Source of the DNA: Nitrospirota bacterium
Lineage (GTDB): Bacteria; Nitrospirota; Thermodesulfovibrionia; UBA6902; JAJYJJ01
Direction of reading: 5' to 3'
Length of the DNA stretch: 64,000 bases
Assembly (NCBI GenBank): GCA_021789595.1
Contig: JAJYJJ010000001.1
Coordinates: 124,001 to 188,000, forward strand
Shown here: positions 8,945 through 18,436 of the stretch, one piece after another
Numbering within the stretch: position 1 is the stretch's first letter
Layout: each line of letters opens with the position of its first letter
Notes under the pieces: generated by a model
Told to the model about the DNA's origin: nothing
Databases searched by the model: none
What the model saw: only the letters and a program-made list of their open reading frames with translations
Translations under genes and position numbers: made by a program

Positions 8945-9229
8945 ATGCCGACCTATATAGTTTTAAGCAATCTCACAGATGAGGGAAGGAAGACTATAAG
9001 GCAGCGCCCTGAGAGGATAAAGGAGGTCAATAAGGAGATAGAGTCTATGGGGGTGAAGGTGAGGGAACAGTTCGCAGTCCTTGGGCCTTATGACTTTGTG
9101 AACATAATTGATGCCCCTGATAATGAAACCGTAATGAGGATGTCTGTTGAAATAGGTTCAAGAGGCACAATACAGCTTTTAACCCTTGCGGCTGTCTCTG
9201 CAGATGATTTTATAAAGATCCTCAAGTAA
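8945..9229 (+). CDS. GYD domain-containing protein
   Basis: 94 residues, a small ferredoxin-fold-like protein. It opens with MPTYIVLSNLTDEGRKTI and has the family pattern in VLGPYDFVNIIDAPDNETV. The GYD family has no assigned biochemical role. GGAGG lies 5-6 nt before the ATG. Single-gene transcript with its own promoter, convergent with rsmI. Confidence 0.85.
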   Translation: MPTYIVLSNLTDEGRKTIRQRPERIKEVNKEIESMGVKVREQFAVLGPYDFVNIIDAPDNETVMRMSVEIGSRGTIQLLTLAAVSADDFIKILK

Positions 9230-9262
9230 ATGGCCTATAAACAACTCCATGACCTCCTAAAT

Positions 9263-10135
9263 CTACAATTTTTCAACTACCGATTTAGTTAGACTGCGAT
9301 CATAGAGCTCCTTTTTTGAAAGCCCATATTCAGCGGCGACTCTTTTTACCGCCTCTTTTCTTCCAAGGCCTTTTTTCATCAGGGCACCTATTTCAAGAAG
9401 GGCGTCTGACTCTGAGTGTCTTTCTTCTTCTGGCCTGCCTTCAACAACAATTACATATTCCCCCTGTATCCTGGAGTGTCGGCCTTGTGACACTGTTTCG
9501 GCAGCATCCATCTCAAGTTCATTGAGAATGTCAGAGATGCTGCCGCGTCTGACCTCTTCGTATAGTTTTGTAAGCTCTTTTACCAGCGCTATCCTTCGCT
9601 CTCCAAGTATCTCACTTATGTCAGAAAGGGTTTTTAACAGCCTGTGCGGCGCCTCATAGAATATAAGCGTCCTCTCATCAAACCTCAGGTCATCTATGGT
9701 CTTTCTCCGCTTTTCCTTCAGGGGAAGAAAACCCATAAAGACAAAATTGTCTGTTAAGAGTCCTGAGACTGAAAGGGCTGCGATGAGGGCAGACGGACCT
9801 GGTATTGGTATTATATGTATACCTTCATCAATCGCCATTTTTATCAGAACTGCACCTGGGTCTGACACCCCTGGGGTGCCTGCGTCTGAGATAAGTGCAA
9901 CATCCTGTCCTGCCTTCAGTCTTCTTATTACATCTTCTGCCCTTGGTTTTTCTTTTTCTCTCCAGTAACTGATGATTGGTTTTGATATGTTATAGTGGGT
10001 TAAGAGTTTTCTTGAATGCCGCGTATCCTCTGCTGCAATGACATCAACCTCCTTAAGGACCCTCAATGCCCTTAAGGTTATATCTTCAAGGTTGCCGATG
10101 GGGGTTGCAACTATATAAAGGACGCCTGCTGCCAT
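9263..10135 (-). CDS. rsmI: 16S rRNA (cytidine(1402)-2'-O)-methyltransferase
   Basis: SAM-dependent tetrapyrrole-methylase-fold enzyme that 2'-O-methylates C1402 in the decoding centre. Signature segments: LYIVATPIGNLEDITLRAL, AAEDTRHSRKLL, LISDAGTPGVSDPG and IPIPGPSALIAALSVSG. 290 residues with the C-terminal helical domain. One nt after rng, so part of the same transcript. Confidence 0.97.
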   Translation of the reverse strand: MAAGVLYIVATPIGNLEDITLRALRVLKEVDVIAAEDTRHSRKLLTHYNISKPIISYWREKEKPRAEDVIRRLKAGQDVALISDAGTPGVSDPGAVLIKMAIDEGIHIIPIPGPSALIAALSVSGLLTDNFVFMGFLPLKEKRRKTIDDLRFDERTLIFYEAPHRLLKTLSDISEILGERRIALVKELTKLYEEVRRGSISDILNELEMDAAETVSQGRHSRIQGEYVIVVEGRPEEERHSESDALLEIGALMKKGLGRKEAVKRVAAEYGLSKKELYDRSLTKSVVEKL

Positions 10136-10136
10136 T

Positions 10137-11651
10137 TCAAAGCAATGCTACCTCATAGTGTTCCTGGTGCATTGTGTTATCGGCCTTTACTATGACCTTG
10201 ATATTCATGGCTTTTTCGATGTCTTCAAGCCCCTGCCTCTCTTCATCGTAAAGCAGATCTACAACAGCAGGATGCGCATTTATAAAGATCTTTTTCTCAG
10301 GGCCTAAGGATGCGATCTTCCTTATCTCTCTGAAGATATCATAGCAGATAGTGATTGGAGATTTGACATAACCCTTGCCCTCGCAATATGGACATGGTTC
10401 GCACAGTATTCTTCCAAGGCTGTCTCTTACCCTTTTCCTTGTCATCTCGATAAGACCAAGCTCTGACACCTGAAAGATTGTGCTTTTGGCCCTGTCTTTA
10501 CTCATAGCCTCTTTGAAGGATGTGAAGAGCTTATTCCTGTTGTCCTCTTTTTCCATATCTATAAAGTCTATTATTATTATCCCGCCAATGTTTCTTAACC
10601 TTATCTGGTAGGCAATCTCCCTTACTGCCTCGAGATTTGTCTTAAGGATAGTATCCTCAAGGCTTGCCTTTCCAACAAATTTGCCTGTGTTTACATCAAT
10701 GGCTGTGAGGGCCTCTGTCTGGTCAATTACTATATAGCCGCCTGATTTAAGCCATACCTTTCGGCCAAGCGCCCTTGAAATTTCAAGCTCTATCCCGAAT
10801 GCGTCAAATATAGGCTCTTTGCCTTCATAGAACTCTATCTTATCTAAAAGCTTAGGTATGTATGTGTTGACAAAGTCCACAATCTTCCTGTATTCTTCCT
10901 CAGAATCAACCACGACCCTCTCCACATCCTGGACGAGGAGATCCCTTACGCTTCTAAAGGCAAGGTCGATATCACTGTAAAGGAGTCCTGGGACCTGTAT
11001 CTTATCCTGTTTCTTTGTGATATTTTCCCAGAGGAGCACAAGGAAATCCATATCCTTCTTTACCTCCTCTGCTGTTGACTCCTCGCTTGCAGTTCTGACG
11101 ATGAATCCGAAATTAGGAGGTCGCATCCCCTCAATGATCTCCTTTAACCTCTGCCTCTCTTCTTCCCTTTCTATCCGCCGTGATATTCCTATGTGTTCCA
11201 CTCCTGGCATGATTACGAGGTATCGTCCAGGGATCGTGACATAGGATGTTACCCTTGCACCCTTGCTGCCTATGGGGTCTTTGGATACCTGGACAATAAT
11301 CTCCTGGCCTTCTTGTAGTATCTCCTCTATCGGCAGATGTTGCGGTTTTTTCCTCTTATCAGTGATGACATCGAGGGTCTCCTCGTTGTCTGCCTCTTCT
11401 ATAAAGTTCGGATAGTCTGTGAGATTTGGGTAGATATCGGCAACATAGAGGAATGCCGCCTTTTCAAGGCCTATATCTACAAAGGCAGACTGCATCCCGG
11501 GAAGTATTCTCACAACCTTGCCCTTGTAAGTATTTCCAACAAGGCTTGCGTCTTTCTTCCTCTCTATGTATAGCTCTGCAACCTGTCCGCCCTCAAGGAT
11601 AGCTACCCTTGTCTCCTCTCTTGTGCTATTTATGATTATTTCGCTCATCAT
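10137..11651 (-). CDS. rng: Ribonuclease G
   Basis: Endoribonuclease of the RNase E/G family, acting in rRNA 5' maturation and mRNA decay. Order: N-terminal S1 domain (YKGKVVRILPGMQSAFVDIG), RNase H-like region, catalytic Asp in LTAIDVNTGKFVG and in IIIIDFIDME, then the zinc-link cysteines CEPCPYC. 504 residues, no long RNase E C-terminal scaffold. It follows the radical SAM/DUF2344 gene, a pairing seen in many anaerobes. Confidence 0.95.
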   Translation of the reverse strand: MMSEIIINSTREETRVAILEGGQVAELYIERKKDASLVGNTYKGKVVRILPGMQSAFVDIGLEKAAFLYVADIYPNLTDYPNFIEEADNEETLDVITDKRKKPQHLPIEEILQEGQEIIVQVSKDPIGSKGARVTSYVTIPGRYLVIMPGVEHIGISRRIEREEERQRLKEIIEGMRPPNFGFIVRTASEESTAEEVKKDMDFLVLLWENITKKQDKIQVPGLLYSDIDLAFRSVRDLLVQDVERVVVDSEEEYRKIVDFVNTYIPKLLDKIEFYEGKEPIFDAFGIELEISRALGRKVWLKSGGYIVIDQTEALTAIDVNTGKFVGKASLEDTILKTNLEAVREIAYQIRLRNIGGIIIIDFIDMEKEDNRNKLFTSFKEAMSKDRAKSTIFQVSELGLIEMTRKRVRDSLGRILCEPCPYCEGKGYVKSPITICYDIFREIRKIASLGPEKKIFINAHPAVVDLLYDEERQGLEDIEKAMNIKVIVKADNTMHQEHYEVALL

Positions 11652-11658
11652 CTATTTA

Positions 11659-14196
11659 TCAATATAATTTCTCAGATGTTGATGATACATGCCCTGTTGC
11701 TACCGTCAGGAATTTATTACTATCTTGCCAGAGCAATGTAATCGGCTCAACCCACTGTCCTGACCACCCATAAAGCCCAATCCGCCTTATGGATAGATTA
11801 TACACCTCCTGTTTGGTTATTCCAAACATCTCTCCTATTATCTCATAAAGTCTTACCTTGATGCTGCCTATATCCTTTAAGAACAGATATATTTTATCAT
11901 CCCTTAATACTGTATCTTCAATCATAGCTCTTATATCTATCCCATTTGACTCCCTTTTAACCCATACAAACGGCCTTTTAAGAAACTCGGAAAGGGCATT
12001 TTTTAGATCGTATATGCCTCTTTCATCCCAGACCTCATACTCATAGCCTGTTATAAAATCACATAGGGATGGCCCTTTTGTAATCGGCTGTATACGGTTG
12101 AACCTTAGACCCTCTGGAAGCTCTCTATTGACCCTTTCGATGAATCTGTTCTGATCAACAATGTTGTCCATGGTTATATCAAGATACTCACATAGCCCTT
12201 CTATACCAACCGGCAGGGCAGGGCCAAAGGATATGAGAGGATGGGGGTGATAGCCCTTTGAATATGAAATATGTATCCCTGCTCTTCTAATTGCCCTCGC
12301 TATGGTATTTATTAGCTCCAGATGTGAAAGGTATCGCATGTCTTTTGTCTTAGAATATTGAACCCTGAATCGTCTCTCTTCAAAGTGTCTTGTATCAATT
12401 ATGATATCCTTGGCTACATCAGAAGACCCCGAAGTAATATTTTTATCATCTGTCTTGCATCCGAGCCCGCAGGCACAGCAGTTATTACGGCAGTCGTGTG
12501 TAAATTCCTCTTTCAGGGCATGATCAAATTCCTTTATTAAAAATCTTTTTTCAACCCCTGTATCTATAATATCCCATGGAAGCGCATCCTCCACAGACAG
12601 CCTCCTTGAGGCATAATATTCAGGTTGTATTCCAGTCTTTTCCATGGCAGATAACCATTTCTCCCAGTCAAATAGCTCTGTCCATCCATCAAATCTGCAG
12701 CCCTGTCTCCATGCCTCATAAAGGAGTTCTCCGACCCTTCTATCGCCCCTTGAGAAGACTGCCTCAAGCAGGCTCATCTCTGCCTTCTGCCCTTTGAAAT
12801 TAAGGCCGTTTCTCTGTAGCCCTGCCTTGAGATATGATTGTTTTTCCCTTATTTCATCCATACGGATCTGGCCAAGCCACTGAAACGGTGTATGGGGTTT
12901 TGGCACAAAGGCGGATATGCCCACATTGATATTCAAGCGTCTCTTATTAAATTTTCTTTCGACAAGCAGTGCCTTTTCAGCCATCTGTATAATCCCGTCT
13001 ATATCCTCATCCCTTTCAGTTGGAAGCCCTATCATAAAGTATAGCTTCAGGTTTTCCCACCCTGATTTGAATATTACCTGTATCGCCTCCTCATAATCCC
13101 CGTTGCTGAACTCCTTGTTTATGACCCTGCGAAGCCTCTCTGTCCCTGCCTCAGGTGCGATGGTAAATCCTGTCTTTCTCACAGCCTTTAGCTCCTTTAA
13201 TACGGCCTCACTTACAGAGCTGACCCTGAGGGAAGGAAGGGATATGGCTATCCTTTCTGAAGACGACCATTGCCTTATTGTCTTTATGAGTGGAAGGAGG
13301 CAGGTATAATCCCCTGCGCTCAGGGATGTGAATGAAACCTCTTCGTATCCTGTGTTGTTAAGCGATTCTCTGGCTATATCCATTACCCTTTCGAGGCTTC
13401 TTTCCCTTAAGGGTCTATAGATAATGCCTGCCTGGCAGAAGCGGCAGCCCCTTGTGCATCCCCTGGATATCTCTACAACAACCCTATCATGTATTATGGA
13501 TGTGAAAGGGACTATAGGCTTTGTGGGGTAGGGTGCATCATCAATGCAGTGTATGAACCTGCGTTTAACCTTCTTTGTTCTGTCATGAAAAATAGGCACA
13601 TAGAGCCCGTCTATCTCTGAAAGCCCTTTTAGGATGGATAACCTGTCAGCGCCTATCTTTTTCCATTCATTAAAAAGTGATAGTATCTCTACTATTGACT
13701 CCTCGGCATCGCCTATAACAAAGACATCAATAAAATCAGCAAGCGGCTCAGGATTCACAGCACACGGCCCGCCTGCCATTACAATTGGATAACCGCCATA
13801 CTGCATGCCTGCCGAGTCAATTCTCTCAGATACCCTTAATGGTATGCCTGCTAAATCAAGCATATTCAGGACATTGGTGTATGAGAGTTCATATTGCAGG
13901 CTGAAGCCCACAATATCAAAGTCCCTCAATGGCCTTTTGGCCTCAAGGGACATCAGCGAAATATGATTTTCCCTCAGGTATCTCTCATAATCCACCCATG
14001 GTGCAAATGCCCTCTCTGCAGAGGCATACGGCAGGTCATTTATTATCTGGTAGAGTATCTTTATCCCTGTATGGGACATGCCTATCTCATAGGTGTCAGG
14101 AAAACACAGGGCAAACCTTATATAAGAATCCTTGCGGATGCTGTTGATCTCCCCACCTGTATATCGGCAGGGCTTTTCAAATGAAGAAAGATTCAT
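11659..14196 (-). CDS. B12-binding-type radical SAM protein fused to DUF2344
   Basis: 845 residues. The N-terminal half is a radical SAM protein of the TIGR03960 type with the cluster motif CTRGCRFC; the region before it corresponds to the B12-binding-like domain. A Cys-rich linker (CRNNCCACGLGC) leads to a C-terminal DUF2344/TIGR03936 domain beginning RRFRVQYSKTKDMRYLSHL. In many species the two parts are separate neighbours. Function unproven; the constant association with rng suggests RNA modification or processing. The ATG overlaps the proS stop as ATGA, favouring this start over one 6 codons upstream. Confidence 0.88.
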   Translation of the reverse strand: MNLSSFEKPCRYTGGEINSIRKDSYIRFALCFPDTYEIGMSHTGIKILYQIINDLPYASAERAFAPWVDYERYLRENHISLMSLEAKRPLRDFDIVGFSLQYELSYTNVLNMLDLAGIPLRVSERIDSAGMQYGGYPIVMAGGPCAVNPEPLADFIDVFVIGDAEESIVEILSLFNEWKKIGADRLSILKGLSEIDGLYVPIFHDRTKKVKRRFIHCIDDAPYPTKPIVPFTSIIHDRVVVEISRGCTRGCRFCQAGIIYRPLRERSLERVMDIARESLNNTGYEEVSFTSLSAGDYTCLLPLIKTIRQWSSSERIAISLPSLRVSSVSEAVLKELKAVRKTGFTIAPEAGTERLRRVINKEFSNGDYEEAIQVIFKSGWENLKLYFMIGLPTERDEDIDGIIQMAEKALLVERKFNKRRLNINVGISAFVPKPHTPFQWLGQIRMDEIREKQSYLKAGLQRNGLNFKGQKAEMSLLEAVFSRGDRRVGELLYEAWRQGCRFDGWTELFDWEKWLSAMEKTGIQPEYYASRRLSVEDALPWDIIDTGVEKRFLIKEFDHALKEEFTHDCRNNCCACGLGCKTDDKNITSGSSDVAKDIIIDTRHFEERRFRVQYSKTKDMRYLSHLELINTIARAIRRAGIHISYSKGYHPHPLISFGPALPVGIEGLCEYLDITMDNIVDQNRFIERVNRELPEGLRFNRIQPITKGPSLCDFITGYEYEVWDERGIYDLKNALSEFLKRPFVWVKRESNGIDIRAMIEDTVLRDDKIYLFLKDIGSIKVRLYEIIGEMFGITKQEVYNLSIRRIGLYGWSGQWVEPITLLWQDSNKFLTVATGHVSSTSEKLY

Positions 14197-15887
14197 GATT
14201 TGAGAGTATAGCATAATTTTTCATTAATCTTGTCCAATGCCCCATCTATCCTTATCTTCTCTGTCTCCGTGGTCTTCCTTGTTTTTATCTCAACAAGACC
14301 CTGTTTTAGATTCTTCTCACCAATAATTAGCTGATATGGTATGCCTATAAGGTCAGCATCCTTGAATTTAACACCTGCCCTTTCATCCCTATCGTCGATA
14401 AGGACATCTATGTGGCAAGCCGATAGTGCCTTATAAAGGTCCTCAGCCGCCATGGCAGTTTGCTCGTCCTTCATATTCAGAGGTAATATCATAACATCAA
14501 ATGGTGCAATGCTCTCAGGCCATATGATTCCATCCTTATCATTGTTCTGTTCGATAGCAGCAGCGGCAATCCTCGCAGGACCAATGCCATAGCTGCCCAT
14601 TACAATAGGGTTTTCTTCTCCGTTTTCATCGAGGTAAAATGCCCTTAGAGGCATAGAATACTTTGTCCCGAGCTTGAATATATTCCCTATCTCAATAACC
14701 CTTTCTACTCTTATGGGATTGCCGCATATCAGACAGCCATCGCTGTCTTTTGCCACATGGATGTCATGCCACTCAGCATTGAAGTGAATCCCTGGTCTTA
14801 TGCCCTTTACATGGTAGTCCTCTTTATTTGCACCGCTTACATAGACCCCATATTTAAGGCATGTATCGGCAATAATGCGGATCTTTTGATTCATGGGCCC
14901 TATATAGCCTGCTTCAACACCGAGGGTCTCCCTTACCTCATCCCTGTGGGCAGTCCTGAAATGTCCAATAATCCTCTCAGTCTTTTTCTCGTGCAATTCC
15001 TGATCCCCCCTTATAAGGGCAAGGACAGGGCCGCTGATAGAAATAAGCAAGAGGCTTTTTATGAAGTACGCATGGCTTAATCCAAGGAATTCAGAGACCT
15101 CAGCCACTGTCCTTTTCCCTGGGGTATGAATCTCATCAAAGACCCAATCCCTATCCTCTGTCCTCTGTACAGTAGACCTTGCAAGTTCCACATTGGCTGC
15201 ATAGCCGCATCTATCGCAGAGGGCAACCTCATCTTCTCCTGCAGGGCTTGGTGCCATGAACTCATGGGCAGTTGCCCCTCCCATCATCCCTGGGTCGCTC
15301 TCTACCTGAAAAAACCTTAGTCCACACCTCTTGAAGATCCTCTGGTATGCATCAGCATGGAGCTGATAGCTTCTGTCGAGCCCTTTGTCATCAACATCAA
15401 AACTATAACTGTCTTTCATGATGAATTCCCTTGTCCTTAAAACACCGCTCTTTGGCCTTGCTTCGTCCCTTAGCTTTGTCTGTATCTGGTACCATATCTG
15501 TGGAAGGTTCCTGTATGAGCGTATCTCCCTTGATGCAAGCCATGTCATTATCTCCTCATGCGTCATGCCGAGACACATATCCCTGCCTGTCCTGTCTTTC
15601 AGCCTGAACATCTCATCTCCAATTGCATCCCATCTGCCTGTCTCCTGCCATATCTCAGCAGGATGCAGCACAGGCATTGATATCTCCTGGGCACCAATGG
15701 CCTCCATCTCCTCTTTTAATATGGCATTTATCCGGTTTAAAACCCTCCAGCCAAGGGGTAGGAAGATATAAAGTCCAGCAGCAAGCTGCCTTACATAACC
15801 GGCTCTTAACATCAACTTATGGCTTATTGCCTCAGTATCTGCGGGGGTTTCCCTTAGAGTGGGGATAAACATCTCTGAGAATCGCAT
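14193..15887 (-). CDS. proS: Prolyl-tRNA synthetase
   Basis: Class II synthetase charging tRNA-Pro. 564 residues of the bacterial type with an insertion (editing) domain between motifs 2 and 3. Motif 1 region: LPLGWRVLNRINAILKEEM; motif 2: VLRTREFIMKDSYSF; motif 3: PIVMGSYGIGPARI. A C-terminal anticodon-binding domain is present. GGAGG precedes the ATG. It heads the rng-rsmI transcript. Confidence 0.96.
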   Translation of the reverse strand: MRFSEMFIPTLRETPADTEAISHKLMLRAGYVRQLAAGLYIFLPLGWRVLNRINAILKEEMEAIGAQEISMPVLHPAEIWQETGRWDAIGDEMFRLKDRTGRDMCLGMTHEEIMTWLASREIRSYRNLPQIWYQIQTKLRDEARPKSGVLRTREFIMKDSYSFDVDDKGLDRSYQLHADAYQRIFKRCGLRFFQVESDPGMMGGATAHEFMAPSPAGEDEVALCDRCGYAANVELARSTVQRTEDRDWVFDEIHTPGKRTVAEVSEFLGLSHAYFIKSLLLISISGPVLALIRGDQELHEKKTERIIGHFRTAHRDEVRETLGVEAGYIGPMNQKIRIIADTCLKYGVYVSGANKEDYHVKGIRPGIHFNAEWHDIHVAKDSDGCLICGNPIRVERVIEIGNIFKLGTKYSMPLRAFYLDENGEENPIVMGSYGIGPARIAAAAIEQNNDKDGIIWPESIAPFDVMILPLNMKDEQTAMAAEDLYKALSACHIDVLIDDRDERAGVKFKDADLIGIPYQLIIGEKNLKQGLVEIKTRKTTETEKIRIDGALDKINEKLCYTLKS

Positions 15888-15912
15888 CTATGCCTCCAAT
15901 CGGTTTATAGGT

Positions 15913-15942
15913 TTAGTTATATATATTACCTATCGCATCCAT
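15913..15942 (-). other. Nine-codon mini-ORF upstream of proS
   Basis: ATG followed by DAIGNIYN and a TAA, preceded at good spacing by a strong GAGGAGGA ribosome site. It fills the gap between the H+-ATPase stop and proS. It contains no proline codons, so classic attenuation by proline is not indicated. It could be a leader peptide or chance. Confidence 0.2.
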
Positions 15943-15965
15943 ACTAATCCTCCTCTCGACCTTTA

Positions 15966-18392
15966 TTACAGTCCGAATCTTCTGAACAAATAATATTTAG
16001 GGAAATCGATGCCGAGCATAAAGACCGCCGAGAACCCCAGAACAGCGAGGACCTGATGTAATGTGAGAGATGGAACAAAGATTCCGTATACACCTAATAA
16101 TGCGAATCCGGTAAGGGTCGCCGCAGTAGAGAGGAGCAATGCATTGCCTGGCCGTGATGACCAGAAGTATCTCCTCTCCCTTACGACGAGCACTCGAAAC
16201 TGACTTGTAAATACGAGCAGCAGCATTACGAAGGTCTGTAATTTTGGCCGATCTAAATGGAAGTAATTTGAACCAACCAGAATTGCGATAACGCCTTCCA
16301 CAATTAACAGCATCCCTATAAAAAATGATGATAAAGTAATATTCTTTACATTCCACTTGTTCGGATTGCTTGTATACCCTACATTATCGGTTGCCAGAGA
16401 CATTGTTACAAAGTCATTTGCAAATATAATCAAGGACATATCTAAAAGAGAAAGCACCAGCCCACGCAACAAGAAAAAGCCTGCGGTCAATAAGCCGATA
16501 ACCTGTATAACCTTGGTAACCTTATTTATAACCCATGTCAGCATTCGCTGGTATGTCTTTCTGCTTACCTCTACTGCATCAATTATCACTCTTAAACCCG
16601 GTTCGGTTAAGACCACGCTTGCAGACGCCTTTGCTACATCAGTTGAATTACTTACAGCTATCCCCATCTCTGCCTGCTTTAGCGCCGGCGCATCGTTAGC
16701 GCCATCCCCGGTCATTCCTACCATGTGCCCTCTGGATTGTAAAAGTTTCACTATTTTGTACTTGTCCTCAGGATATATCTCGGCAAACCCGTCGCTTTCT
16801 CCAACAATCTTCATCTGTTCATCTACGCTTAAGCCTTCAATATCCGCCATCCTTATAATATTACCGCCGATCCCTGCCTGACGGGCTATTTCTTTACCTA
16901 TGGCAATATTATCACCTGTAAGCATCATAGGTTTTATTCCCAGCTTTCGTGCCTGTTCTATCATGCTTTTTGAGTCCGGCCTGAGCGGGTCAGCCAGCGG
17001 CAGTAATCCTGCAAGTTTGAGATTATCCAGATCATCGCCTTCCGATCGGGCGACTGCTATCGTTCTATACCCTTTCCGGGAAAACTCTTCTATTGTTCTG
17101 TTTGCCTTCTCCATAGTCTCTTTATCTATTCCACGGCATAGAGATATAACTATCTGGGCTGCACCCTTAATGGCCTTAAAGCGTTTTCCATCGGCTTCAA
17201 TGATTGCCTCTGTTCTCTTGATTGAAGGATTAAAGGGCGTATATGATATCTGTTTGTATGCATTAATATTGATTCCTGTGGTTTTGGCATATTCAATAAC
17301 CGTAAGATCTATCAAGTCCATACCTTCCTCTTTGGATGCTAAAGCGGCTATGGTGATAACAGCTTCTTTCTTATATCCGGAAAACGATATGGTATCGGTA
17401 ACCGACAATTTGTTCTGCGTTATTGTGCCTGTCTTATCAAGGCAGAGAACATCTATTGAAGCGGCATCCTCTATTGAGTCGAGCCTGGTTACCAGCACCC
17501 CCTTTTTGACAAGCTCCATTGCACCCGCAGTCTGGACTATAGTGAGAACAGCCGGAAGGGCTACAGGGACTGCCCCCATCAGGAAAATCACGCTTAAGGT
17601 CAGTACTGTTACGAGGTGTTCTTTTAGATGCATGAACAAACCGAATGCTAAAACAGAAAATAATGCGGCTATCCCCAAATACATCATATATTTGATTATA
17701 GCCATCATTATTTCCTCTTGATGGGACTTGGGCGTGGCTATTTTTACCAATTCGGCTGTTTTACCGAAGTAGGTGTTTACTCCTGTATTGACTACTGCGC
17801 ATCTGGCTTCACCCCGCCTCACTACAGAACCTGAATAGATAATATCTGATTGATGTGCCTCCACAGGCAGAGATTCTCCGGTCAGGGCTGATTGATCAAT
17901 GGAAAGCTCGCCGCTTATAATTTTGGCATCGGCCGGCACTATATCCCCGAGTCCGACAACCATCATGTCTCCAGGCACGATCTCTTTAGCCTCCTTCATT
18001 ACCCACTTCCCATCCCGCAATACCTTTGCCTTTATTGCCAGTTTTTTCTTTAGAAGCTCGAGCGCTTTTTGCGAACCCCGCGAGTGCATGTGGCCTATGA
18101 TGGCGTTTACCGTGAGCAGCACAAAGATGATTATCCCTTCAAGATAATGTCTCAATACGAATGAGAGCCCCATGGCCAACTCCAGTAGCCACGGCATGGG
18201 ACCCCAGTAGCGCAACAAAAACTCGAGAAGGGTGTTCTTCCTTTTCTCTTCTATTTCGTTATACCCGAATATTTTAAGCCTATTTCTGACTTCAGAATCC
18301 ATAAGCCCATCTGTTGATGTCTCTAAGGATTTAAGCGTCTCATCTAAGGAGATTTTTTTATACTCTGATGTGCCTCTAATTTTTGAATCCAT
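15966..18392 (-). CDS. Plasma-membrane H+-transporting P-type ATPase (P3A-like)
   Basis: 808-residue P-type ATPase of the fungal/plant PMA1 type, found in some bacteria and archaea. TGES at 171-174 (actuator domain), PVALP at 276-280 in M4, phosphorylated D319 in DKTGT, hinge MTGDGANDAPALK, and M6 segment IIFANDFVTMSLATDN. No heavy-metal domain, and lacks the Ca/Na/K-type M4 PEGL motif, so proton export is the best assignment. A GGGAGGT ribosome site precedes the ATG. It lies between hisS and proS. Ion specificity is inferred by family. Confidence 0.85.
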   Translation of the reverse strand: MDSKIRGTSEYKKISLDETLKSLETSTDGLMDSEVRNRLKIFGYNEIEEKRKNTLLEFLLRYWGPMPWLLELAMGLSFVLRHYLEGIIIFVLLTVNAIIGHMHSRGSQKALELLKKKLAIKAKVLRDGKWVMKEAKEIVPGDMMVVGLGDIVPADAKIISGELSIDQSALTGESLPVEAHQSDIIYSGSVVRRGEARCAVVNTGVNTYFGKTAELVKIATPKSHQEEIMMAIIKYMMYLGIAALFSVLAFGLFMHLKEHLVTVLTLSVIFLMGAVPVALPAVLTIVQTAGAMELVKKGVLVTRLDSIEDAASIDVLCLDKTGTITQNKLSVTDTISFSGYKKEAVITIAALASKEEGMDLIDLTVIEYAKTTGININAYKQISYTPFNPSIKRTEAIIEADGKRFKAIKGAAQIVISLCRGIDKETMEKANRTIEEFSRKGYRTIAVARSEGDDLDNLKLAGLLPLADPLRPDSKSMIEQARKLGIKPMMLTGDNIAIGKEIARQAGIGGNIIRMADIEGLSVDEQMKIVGESDGFAEIYPEDKYKIVKLLQSRGHMVGMTGDGANDAPALKQAEMGIAVSNSTDVAKASASVVLTEPGLRVIIDAVEVSRKTYQRMLTWVINKVTKVIQVIGLLTAGFFLLRGLVLSLLDMSLIIFANDFVTMSLATDNVGYTSNPNKWNVKNITLSSFFIGMLLIVEGVIAILVGSNYFHLDRPKLQTFVMLLLVFTSQFRVLVVRERRYFWSSRPGNALLLSTAATLTGFALLGVYGIFVPSLTLHQVLAVLGFSAVFMLGIDFPKYYLFRRFGL

Positions 18393-18436
18393 AAAAAGTA
18401 CCTCCCTTCAGGTCTCCAAAAAATATAGTATCCTGT

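Noticed and set aside
15913-15942. Proline attenuator before proS
   Set aside because: The mini-ORF has no Pro codons and I see no alternative stem-loops; kept only as a weak mini-ORF.
16900-17721. 273-codon open frame opposite the H+-ATPase gene
   Set aside because: Shadow of the real gene on the other strand: no family resemblance, no ribosome site, low-complexity Ser/Ile composition.
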